From Streptosporangiaceae bacterium (GTDB lineage Bacteria > Actinomycetota > Actinomycetes > Streptosporangiales > Streptosporangiaceae), in contig JASHQP010000715.1 of NCBI GenBank assembly GCA_030039095.1, positions 1 to 11,923 of the forward strand: a stretch of DNA of 11,923 bases, in the 5' to 3' direction. Shown here piece by piece: positions 6,566 to 11,923 of the stretch. The position numbers and the translations under genes were made by a program. The notes beneath the pieces are model-generated. The model did not search any database. It saw only the letters and a program-made list of their open reading frames with translations, and had not been told where the DNA came from. Position 1 is the stretch's first letter. Each line of letters starts with the position of its first letter.

Positions 6566-7213
6566 ATGGCAGAGATCACGCTCGAGATCGGGAGCGAGAC
6601 TCGCTGCGCCGGTGACACGATGCCCGGCGAGGTGAAGAGCGTGGTCGTCGACCGCGCCACCCGGACGGCGACCCATCTCGTGGTCGAGCCGAGGCACCGT
6701 TCGGGGCTCGCCCGGCTGGTTCTGCTGGACCACGTCGACGCCACGGGCACCGGCGCGATCCAGCTCCGCTGCACAGAGGCCGAGTTCAAGGAGCTCAACC
6801 CCGCCGAGGAAACCCTGGCGGAGATCGTCCCGGGCCCCGGTCCGGTCGAGGTGATCCCGGACGGCTGGCGGGGTGCGGACGACGAGCCCGGGTGGGATGG
6901 CGGCCAGCGCCCGCCGGTCCGCGGCGGCATGGCCGAGGCCACCATCGATCTCGTGCCCCAGCTCGTCCCCGAGACCGAGGAGGAGGAGCACCGCGGCGAT
7001 CATGTTCACGCCACCGACGGCGACGTGGGTGAACTCCGTGCGCTCAGCATCGACGCGGGCAGCCATCAGGTGACCGGGGTTCGCGTGCTGGTCAGGGAGG
7101 GCTTCTTGCGCCACAAGGAGGTGGTGATCCCGGCCGGCAACGTCGCCGGATTCGGCGGCGGCATCAACCTCAACATCACCAAGCAGGAACTCCAGGACCT
7201 GGCGGCCGGCTGA
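6566..7213 (+). CDS. Two-domain PRC-barrel-like protein
   Basis: The 215-residue protein contains two copies of a PRC-barrel-like fold of about 68 residues, at 8-75 and 144-211. Each has a GDxxxxDG or GDTMPGEV opening, a central strand (VVVDRATRTATHLVVEP in copy 1; LSIDAGSHQVTGVRVLV in copy 2), a conserved basic turn, and an ending of the form xTxxEFKEL or ITKQELQDL. An acidic, Pro/Gly-rich linker (about 76-143) joins them. There is no signal peptide or membrane helix, so it is cytosolic. PRC barrels occur in photosynthetic reaction centres and RimM, but in actinobacteria such stand-alone proteins have no settled function. Start ATG 6566 follows a perfect AGGAGG by 4 bases. It lies 48 bp after the methyltransferase and could be cotranscribed with it. 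Confidence 0.75.
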   Translation: MAEITLEIGSETRCAGDTMPGEVKSVVVDRATRTATHLVVEPRHRSGLARLVLLDHVDATGTGAIQLRCTEAEFKELNPAEETLAEIVPGPGPVEVIPDGWRGADDEPGWDGGQRPPVRGGMAEATIDLVPQLVPETEEEEHRGDHVHATDGDVGELRALSIDAGSHQVTGVRVLVREGFLRHKEVVIPAGNVAGFGGGINLNITKQELQDLAAG

Positions 7214-7446
7214 CGCGGACGAACGGGCCGCGTGTCCTGTCACTGTGCAGTTCATCGCCGTGGGGGGACTTCCAGGGCCGAGACTAGTCAAAGTGTGCCG
7301 AAAACGTCGTAACCAGGCCTGTTACGGTGCAGAATCGACGCAGCACTATCGATTGCATCTTGTGGGCTGAGGGGGGACATCCGAAGCCACCAGGCGGCAT
7401 CTTGACGCAACGCATCACATTGCATCACACCCCCTGAGAGGTCGCG
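7214..7446 (+). promoter_or_regulatory. Repeat-rich upstream region of the symporter
   Basis: This region holds several structured elements and no gene. An inverted repeat CGTAAC-N7-GTTACG (7308-7326) overlaps a possible -10 box, TACGGT (7323-7328). GGGGGGAC[T/A]TCC occurs at 7262-7273 and 7371-7382. ATTGCATC occurs at 7352-7359 and 7419-7426. GCATCTTG occurs at 7355-7362 and 7397-7404. GCATCACA occurs at 7412-7419 and 7422-7429, a 10-bp period. TTGACG (7402-7407) could be a -35 box, but a good partner is not seen. The density suggests control of the transporter by one or two regulators. Confidence 0.45.
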
Positions 7447-7575
7447 ATGGCAGAGTCCATCCGCTGGGGCACGGTTCTCCGAACGCGCCGCGCGTTCACG
7501 ATTCTGCCAGTCGTTGCCGGATTAGCTGCGCCTCCACCGGATGACGGGTCATCCAGCCGGGAGGCGTGCCGGTGA
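7447..7575 (+). CDS. Small 42-residue upstream ORF coupled to the symporter
   Basis: ATG 7447 follows GAGAGG by 5 bases and opens a 42-codon frame with no long hydrophobic segment, a basic middle (LRTRRAF) and a short apolar stretch (TILPVVAGLAA). Its TGA overlaps the GTG of the symporter in a GTGA arrangement, the usual sign of translational coupling. Symporters of the MctP type are often preceded by a small DUF3311 membrane protein; this one is shorter and does not look like it, though a truncated relic is possible. It may work as a leader rather than as a stable protein. Confidence 0.4.
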   Translation: MAESIRWGTVLRTRRAFTILPVVAGLAAPPPDDGSSSREACR

Positions 7576-9410
7576 GCCACGTCAACACCGTCGCGTTCGC
7601 GATCCTCGTCGTGGCGTTCTTCGCGGTGACCCTGGTCGGCTTCGGCGCCGCCAGGTGGCGCCCGGCCGAGGACCCGATGCACCTGAACGAGTGGGGGCTC
7701 GGCGGGCGCGGCTTCGGCACGTTCATCAGCTGGTTCCTGCTCGGCGGCGACATCTACACCGCGTACACGCTGATCGCGGTCCCTGCGCTCGTCTATGCCG
7801 TCGGCGCGGCGGGGTTCTACGCGCTGGCCTACCAGATCGTGGTCTACCCGATCGTGTTCATCTTCGCCCCGCGGCTGTGGTCGGTTGCCCGAGCGCGCGG
7901 CTACGTCACGCCCGGCGAGTTCGTCCGCGGCCGTTACGGCTCCCAGGGCCTCGGTCTCGCGGTCACGTTCACCGGCATCCTCGCGACGATGCCGTACATC
8001 GCGCTCCAGCTCGTCGGCATCGAGTCGGTGCTGATCGTGCTCGGAGTCGGCGGCTCGAGTACCGGGATCCTGAAAGACCTGCCACTTATCGTCGCGTTCA
8101 TTGTTCTGGCCGCGTATACATATCTGGCCGGGCTGCGCGCGCCGGCGCTGATCGCGTTCGTGAAGGACACGCTGGTCTGGATCGTCGTGATCGTCGCGAT
8201 CCTGTACATCCCGGCCAGGCTGGGCGGCTGGGGGCACATCTTCGGTGTCGCGTCGGCCCAGCTGAAGACCATCAATCCAGCGACCGGCAAGCCGCGCGGC
8301 GGCGTGAACCTGCCGCCAGCGGGGGAATGGTCGTTCGCGACCCTCGCGCTCGGCTCGGCGCTCGCGCTGTTCATGTATCCGCACGTGGTGACCGGTCTGT
8401 ACGCGGCCAAGCGGCGCGACGTCGTCCGGCGCAACCTGGCCGCGCTGCCCGCCTTCACGCTGCTGCTCGGGCTGATCGCGCTCTTCGGCTACATGGCGCG
8501 CGCGGTTCCTGGCGTGAACGCGGGCGTCAAGGCGGATGGCGGCAACACCCAGCTGTCGGTGCCGCTGATGTTCGAGCACATGTTCCCGGGCTGGTTCGCC
8601 GGGATCGGCTACGCCGCGATCGTGATCGGCGCGCTCGTGCCCGCGGCGATCATGTCGATCGCCACCGCGAACCTGTTTACCCGCAACGTGTACAAGGAGC
8701 TGCTGCGGCCGAACGCGTCCCCGGCGGAAGAGACCCGCGTCGCCCGGCTTGCCTCGCTGGTCATGAAAGTTGGCGCGCTGTTGTTCGTGCTGGAGCTGAA
8801 CCGGACGTTCTCGATCAACCTGCAGCTGCTCGGCGGGATCTGGATCGCGCAGATCTTCCCGGCGATCGTGGTCGGCCTCTACACGCGCTGGTTCCACCGG
8901 TTTGCCCTGGTCATCGGCTGGGCGGCGGGCATGGCGTACGGCACGGTCGAGGCGTGGCGGACGCCCGGCAACGGCCAGGCTCACTTCGGCGCGTCGACGG
9001 CCCCCATCCTTGGCCACGTCGTGTACATCGCGATCGCCGCTCTCCTGCTCAACCTCGCCGTCACGGCCGTGCTCACGCTCGTGTTCCGCGCGATCCGGCT
9101 GCCGGCCGGTTACGACGAGACCCGGCGTGCCGACTACACCCTCGACCCCGATGCACCCGCGGACGGGCCGATCGACCTGCCCGCGGACGGGCCGGCCGTG
9201 CGCCTGAAGAGGCTCGGTCCCCGCCACGCGGCCCGCGGGCCGAACGGCCGCGGGCCGAACGGTGGGCGCGCGTCGAACGGGGCCGACCGGACCCAAAGGG
9301 AACGCGCGTCATCGGCCACGGCCGAGACCTCGCAGCAGCCGCCGGTGCGGCGAAGGAACGGGCCGGGGCTGGCCGGCCCGCCCCAGCCAGCGGGGCCACC
9401 CCAGGGCTGA
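7572..9410 (+). CDS. Sodium:solute symporter family permease, MctP-like
   Basis: This 612-residue integral membrane protein has about 13 hydrophobic segments and is a sodium-coupled uptake system. The opening (HLNEWGLGGRGFGTFISWFLLGGD, about residues 37-60) and the following IYTAYTLIAVPALVY and RGYVTPGEFVRGRYGS match the monocarboxylate-type (MctP-like) branch of the SSS family, so pyruvate, lactate or a similar acid is the best guess for substrate. GTG 7572 is preferred over GTG 7566 because GGGAGG (7559-7564) is 7 bases before it and it overlaps the stop of the small upstream ORF. The last 90 or so residues form a hydrophilic, Pro/Arg/Gly-rich tail beyond the last helix. That tail is not a known part of the family and is built partly of short duplications. 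Confidence 0.87.
   Translation: MSHVNTVAFAILVVAFFAVTLVGFGAARWRPAEDPMHLNEWGLGGRGFGTFISWFLLGGDIYTAYTLIAVPALVYAVGAAGFYALAYQIVVYPIVFIFAPRLWSVARARGYVTPGEFVRGRYGSQGLGLAVTFTGILATMPYIALQLVGIESVLIVLGVGGSSTGILKDLPLIVAFIVLAAYTYLAGLRAPALIAFVKDTLVWIVVIVAILYIPARLGGWGHIFGVASAQLKTINPATGKPRGGVNLPPAGEWSFATLALGSALALFMYPHVVTGLYAAKRRDVVRRNLAALPAFTLLLGLIALFGYMARAVPGVNAGVKADGGNTQLSVPLMFEHMFPGWFAGIGYAAIVIGALVPAAIMSIATANLFTRNVYKELLRPNASPAEETRVARLASLVMKVGALLFVLELNRTFSINLQLLGGIWIAQIFPAIVVGLYTRWFHRFALVIGWAAGMAYGTVEAWRTPGNGQAHFGASTAPILGHVVYIAIAALLLNLAVTAVLTLVFRAIRLPAGYDETRRADYTLDPDAPADGPIDLPADGPAVRLKRLGPRHAARGPNGRGPNGGRASNGADRTQRERASSATAETSQQPPVRRRNGPGLAGPPQPAGPPQG
9156..9203 (+). repeat. 24-bp-period duplication in the symporter tail
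   Basis: A 15-base segment starting at 9156 recurs exactly at 9180, in frame, giving the repeated peptide PADGP in the tail. The remaining 9 bases of each 24-base unit have diverged. Confidence 0.7.
9233..9262 (+). repeat. Perfect 15-bp tandem duplication in the symporter tail
   Basis: CCGCGGGCCGAACGG occurs twice back to back without a mismatch. Read in the symporter frame it gives RGPNG twice. The unit is a multiple of three, so the frame is kept. Confidence 0.85.
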
Positions 9411-9449
9411 CCCGGTACGGCCAGCCCCAGGGCTGACCGCTACGGCCGC
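9399..9449 (+). repeat. 26-bp tandem duplication spanning the symporter stop codon
   Basis: The unit 9399-9424 is followed by a near-copy at 9425-9449. Each begins CCCCAGGGCTGACC and ends with a TACGGCC core. The first copy contains the in-frame TGA stop (9408-9410); the second TGA (9434-9436) lies in another frame because 26 is not a multiple of three. Confidence 0.75.
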
Positions 9450-9472
9450 CCGCCGTCTGACCTACGCGCGGT

Positions 9473-9478
9473 TAGGAT
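9473..9478 (+). promoter_or_regulatory. -10 box for leaderless Nudix transcript
   Basis: TAGGAT, a good actinobacterial -10 sequence, ends 6 bases before ATG 9485, placing the transcription start on the A of the ATG. No clear -35 hexamer is seen and no strong Shine-Dalgarno sequence lies at a proper distance. Confidence 0.55.
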
Positions 9479-9484
9479 TGGCGG

Positions 9485-9937
9485 ATGGCCGATCCGCTCC
9501 CCGTGCGCCGGGCCGCCCGGGTCCTGCTGATGGATCCCGAGGGCCGGGTGCTGCTGATGCGCTACGACGACGGGCCGCCGAACGGTCATCACTGGACCAC
9601 GCCCGGCGGCGGCCTCGACGACGGCGAGGACTATCCCTCCGCCGCGCTGCGCGAGCTCGAGGAAGAAACCGGCTGGGGCGACGTGACCCTCCTCGGCGAG
9701 GTGGACCGGCGCAGCTTCGACATGGATTACGGCGGGCGCATGGTGCACCAGCACGAGCGCCTCTACCTGGCGCGGACCGACCGGGCCCGGCGCGAGATCC
9801 ACGGCGTCGAGGCGATGCACGCGGCCGACGGCATCGCGGCCTGGCGCTGGTGGACGCTGGCCGAACTGGACGCGACGGACGAGGCCGTCTGGCCGTCGCG
9901 CCTCGCCGAGCTGGTCAGGAACGCCGCTGCGCGCTGA
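9485..9937 (+). CDS. Nudix hydrolase
   Basis: The 150-residue protein cleaves a nucleoside-diphosphate-linked (X) substrate with a divalent metal. A complete Nudix box G-x5-E-x7-REL-x-EE-x-GW is seen at residues 42-64 (RELEEETGW), preceded by the HHWTTPGGG strand and following a strand 1 of the form RRAARVLLMDPEGRVLLMRYDD. The conserved Glu residues that bind metal are all present. The C-terminal DGIAAWRWWTLAELDATDE is typical of the family. The substrate (modified nucleotide, ADP-ribose, or other) cannot be told from sequence. ATG 9485 is the only sensible start and has a leaderless-type -10 box. It is followed by a degraded glycosyltransferase on the other strand. Confidence 0.88.
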   Translation: MADPLPVRRAARVLLMDPEGRVLLMRYDDGPPNGHHWTTPGGGLDDGEDYPSAALRELEEETGWGDVTLLGEVDRRSFDMDYGGRMVHQHERLYLARTDRARREIHGVEAMHAADGIAAWRWWTLAELDATDEAVWPSRLAELVRNAAAR

Positions 9938-9945
9938 CGTCGCGA

Positions 9946-10284
9946 GCCCGCTCTGGCGACCGCGATCACCGCGGCTGGGCGCCAGTACGCGAGATCGGAC
10001 TGGATCAGCCCGTGCGGGAGCTGGCCCGTCATGGGATCGCCGGCCCACAGGGCGTCGAGGTACTCGAAGACGGCCGTGGTCGGCCCCGGAATGTAGACCA
10101 TCTGCTGGCCCTGCTTGTTGGGCCCGACGAAGCGCCGCCAGTTCCAGGCCGGGCGGAGCGATGAGCGCGCCAGGTCCAGCCAGAACGCGAGCACGGCGGC
10201 TGCGGCACCGTCGGCGAGGATCGACGGGCGGTCCGGCAGCACCTGGCTCAGCACCGGTGAGCCCTGCAGCCAGTGGAACGGCAT
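9946..10284 (-). pseudogene. Remnant of a membrane glycosyltransferase with internal deletion
   Basis: On the minus strand a frame encodes recognisable pieces of a large actinobacterial membrane glycosyltransferase-like protein: PVLSQVLPDRPSILADGAAAAVLAFWLDLAR, joined near 10125 to GPNKQGQQMVYIPGP, then VFEYLDALWAGD and SDLAYWRPAAVIAVA. In intact relatives the first piece lies in the membrane part and the rest is the C-terminal periplasmic domain, with roughly a hundred residues between; here they abut. Neither the glycosyltransferase N-terminal part nor a proper start is present. The frame itself stays open, which is usual in GC-rich DNA and not evidence of function. The family match is from memory of the motif pattern, not a search. 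Confidence 0.55.
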
Positions 10285-10348
10285 GGCGCATATCGGTCGC
10301 GGGACAAGTACTTTGACGCAGCCCAGGCCGCAAATCACTTGCCGGTGA

Positions 10349-10362
10349 CCGGCCCGGGCCGG
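10349..10362. repeat. 14-bp perfect palindrome before the kinase gene
   Basis: CCGGCCCGGGCCGG is its own reverse complement and sits 13 bases before the APH-type kinase start. It could be an operator or simply a product of high GC content. No dependable promoter box is seen near it. Confidence 0.4.
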
Positions 10363-10375
10363 CACGCTGAGAGAC

Positions 10376-11326
10376 ATGCAATCCCCGCGAGCCGCCGGAG
10401 TCCGCGTCGCCTGGGAGGCCATCCCGGCCCGGGTGCGGCTGGCCGTCGAGCAGGTCTGCGGCTCCCCGGTGACCGAGGCCAAGACGCAGCCGGGTGGCTT
10501 CAGCCCGGGGGTCGCGGCCCGGGTGGTATGCGCGGACGGGCGCCGGTACTTCGTCAAGGCGGTTTCGGCGGACGTGAATCAGCGCAGCGTGAAGATTCAC
10601 CGGCAGGAGCGGGACATCCTCACGGCGCTCGAGCCGGTCATTCTCACCGCCGCCTTGCCCGTCCCGCGGCTGCGCGGATCGGTCGACCTCGACTCGTGGG
10701 TGGCGCTGATCCTGGACGACGTCGACGGACGGCACCCCGCGGAGCCGTGGGATGCGGCGGAACTGCGCCGGGTCGCGGCGGCGCTGGACAGGCTCGCCGC
10801 GGCGCTCACGCCCTCGCCGATCGCGGTGCCCGCGATCGGCGAGAAGTACGCCCGGGCGTTCACCGGATGGCGCAGGCTCGCGGAGTCCGGCACCCAGGGC
10901 GGGCTCGATGCGTGGTCGCGCGCGCATCTCGGCGACCTCGCCGCCCTGGAGGCGACCTGGACCGCGTACACCGCCGGTGACACTCTGCTGCACACGGACG
11001 TCCGCGCCGACAACATCCTGCTCACCGGCGACGACGTCGTGATCGTGGACTGGCCGCACGCGTGCCGCGGTGCGGCCTTCGCCGACCACGTGTTCTTCGC
11101 CCCCAGCGTCGCGATGCAGGGCGGCCCGGAACTGGACGACCTGCTGGCGCTGTCCGCGGCGGGCCGGAGCGCGGATCCGCGGCAGGTGGCCGCGATCGTC
11201 TGCGCTCTCGGCGGGTACTTCACCTACCAGTCCCTGCGGCCGGCACCGCCCGGGCTGCCCACGGTCCGCGCGTTCCAGGCGGCGCAGGGCGAGGTGATCA
11301 GGCGCTGGCTCGCGCGGCTGCTCTGA
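10376..11326 (+). CDS. Aminoglycoside-phosphotransferase-fold kinase (APH family)
   Basis: The 316-residue protein has the small-molecule kinase fold of the APH/ChoK group. Seen motifs: a nucleotide-binding loop region (PGGFSPGVAARV, 39-50), the ATP-contacting lysine in YFVKAV (Lys61), the paired glutamate in HRQERDIL (Glu78), the catalytic loop HTDVRADN (206-213, with Asp208 and Asn213) and the metal-binding aspartate in VIVDWPHA (Asp225). It probably phosphorylates a small hydroxylated metabolite or drug. That it confers antibiotic resistance cannot be claimed from this fold alone, since most such genomic copies have no known substrate. ATG 10376 is the start, with GAGAG only 2 bases upstream, so the ribosome site is poor. 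It is convergent with the next gene, with 6 bp between the stops. Confidence 0.82.
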   Translation: MQSPRAAGVRVAWEAIPARVRLAVEQVCGSPVTEAKTQPGGFSPGVAARVVCADGRRYFVKAVSADVNQRSVKIHRQERDILTALEPVILTAALPVPRLRGSVDLDSWVALILDDVDGRHPAEPWDAAELRRVAAALDRLAAALTPSPIAVPAIGEKYARAFTGWRRLAESGTQGGLDAWSRAHLGDLAALEATWTAYTAGDTLLHTDVRADNILLTGDDVVIVDWPHACRGAAFADHVFFAPSVAMQGGPELDDLLALSAAGRSADPRQVAAIVCALGGYFTYQSLRPAPPGLPTVRAFQAAQGEVIRRWLARLL

Positions 11327-11332
11327 TCGGGG

Positions 11333-11923
11333 TCAGGAGACGAGCACGCTGACCGTGAACAGCACCGCGTCGTAGAGGAAGTGCGCCACGATCGGCCGCA
11401 TTACGCTCCGGTGCTTCTGGAACGACCTGGTGTTGAAGTAGCCGAGCGGGATCGTGAACAGGAAGCCGAGCCCGTAGTACACGTGATAGCTGGTGCGCAG
11501 GGTCAGGCTGAAGACCAGCGCCCAGCGCGGGTTCCAGCCGAGCTGCTCGAGCCTGGTCAGCAGGTACGCGTTGACCAGGGTCTCCTCGGTGATCGCCGTG
11601 ACCGCCGCGATCGTGATGCCGTAGAGGATGTAGTAAGCGGGCACGTGGCCGATCGTGACCTGGTTGAACAGACGGAGCGCGGTCTGCCGGCCGATCGCGA
11701 TCGCGAGCGCGGCCACGATCACGATCCCGGCCACGTACGACGTTGCGTACCCGCTGGCCGCCAGGCCGACGCCGGGCCAGATGTCCCTGCGGAACTGCGG
11801 CCTGGTGAAGCCGATCGAGGCCGGATTCTGGCCGGTGCGGCTGAGCAGGAGCAGGGCAAGCGGAACGACCGCACCCACCTGAAGGTAGGTCAGCATCCCG
11901 AAGATGACGTTGGCCAGCGGATG
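11333..11923 (-). CDS. CPBP-family intramembrane protein (5' end beyond window)
   Basis: The minus-strand frame runs past the right edge of the window (the codons up to 11923 read HPLANVIFG before an internal ATG at 11896), so the start is outside and this is a partial gene of at least 196 codons. About five hydrophobic segments surround the CPBP (Abi) motifs: EETLVN (Glu104 and Glu105, numbered from the ATG at 11896), RTSYHVYYG (His138) and IVAHFLYDA (His172). In the family these line an intramembrane metalloprotease-like site, and membership is linked to protein processing or self-immunity. The usual EExxxR motif has Asn instead of Arg here. Function in this organism unknown. Confidence 0.75.
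   Translation of the reverse strand, partial: HPLANVIFGMLTYLQVGAVVPLALLLLSRTGQNPASIGFTRPQFRRDIWPGVGLAASGYATSYVAGIVIVAALAIAIGRQTALRLFNQVTIGHVPAYYILYGITIAAVTAITEETLVNAYLLTRLEQLGWNPRWALVFSLTLRTSYHVYYGLGFLFTIPLGYFNTRSFQKHRSVMRPIVAHFLYDAVLFTVSVLVS

Noticed and set aside
7425..9296. A 623-codon minus-strand open frame opposite the symporter
   Set aside because: Its product is an Arg/Asp/Gly/Glu-rich string without domains; it is the usual antisense shadow of a GC-rich gene, and the plus strand has clear symporter motifs.
7541..9436. A 631-codon plus-strand frame overlapping the symporter
   Set aside because: Low-complexity Arg/Pro/Ala translation, out of frame with the recognised protein.
10376..11326. 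Reading the APH-type kinase next to efflux genes as an antibiotic-resistance cluster
   Set aside because: The efflux genes are 7 kb away, and the APH fold alone does not show drug specificity.

Overview
This is GC-rich DNA (roughly 70% G+C by eye) from an actinobacterium. Third codon positions are almost all G or C, GTG starts are common, and several genes appear to lack 5' leaders. The protein types also fit: a GabD1-like aldehyde dehydrogenase, a two-domain PRC-barrel protein, a MctP-like sodium:solute symporter and a CPBP membrane protein. A Streptomyces- or Streptosporangiales-like host is likely, but genus cannot be read from the window. I recognise no IS element, phage gene, CRISPR array, rRNA or tRNA.

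Left part (1-3301): 1-296 carries no gene I can name. Two divergent MFS drug-efflux-type transporters follow (297-1559 minus, 2066-3301 plus), separated by about 500 bp. That gap contains a short minus-strand ORF with a strong ribosome binding site ahead of the first transporter, and a helically phased direct repeat ahead of the second.

Toxin-antitoxin and decayed segment (3302-4284): a ribbon-helix-helix antitoxin and a MazF/PemK-type toxin form an overlapping pair. Upstream is an imperfect palindrome fused to a -10 box placed exactly for a leaderless transcript. After the toxin come about 300 bp of scrap: a possible minus-strand gene tail and an MFS fragment retaining only one membrane helix and motif A. 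A strong hairpin then ends the next, minus-strand gene.

Metabolic middle (4285-9410): a succinate-semialdehyde-type dehydrogenase (minus) is divergent from a SAM-dependent methyltransferase. A two-PRC-barrel protein follows. Next come a repeat-rich 230-bp regulatory region, a 42-codon ORF ending in a GTGA overlap, and a large symporter. The symporter's C-terminal tail shows short tandem duplications, one of which spans the stop codon.

Right part (9411-11923): a Nudix hydrolase with another leaderless-type promoter, a minus-strand remnant of a membrane glycosyltransferase with an apparent internal deletion, an APH-fold kinase, and convergently a CPBP-family membrane protein whose start lies outside the window.

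No single new multi-gene system stands out. The parts most worth following are the toxin-antitoxin control region, the recurrent leaderless promoter geometry, the two small upstream ORFs ahead of transporters, and the two gene graveyards.
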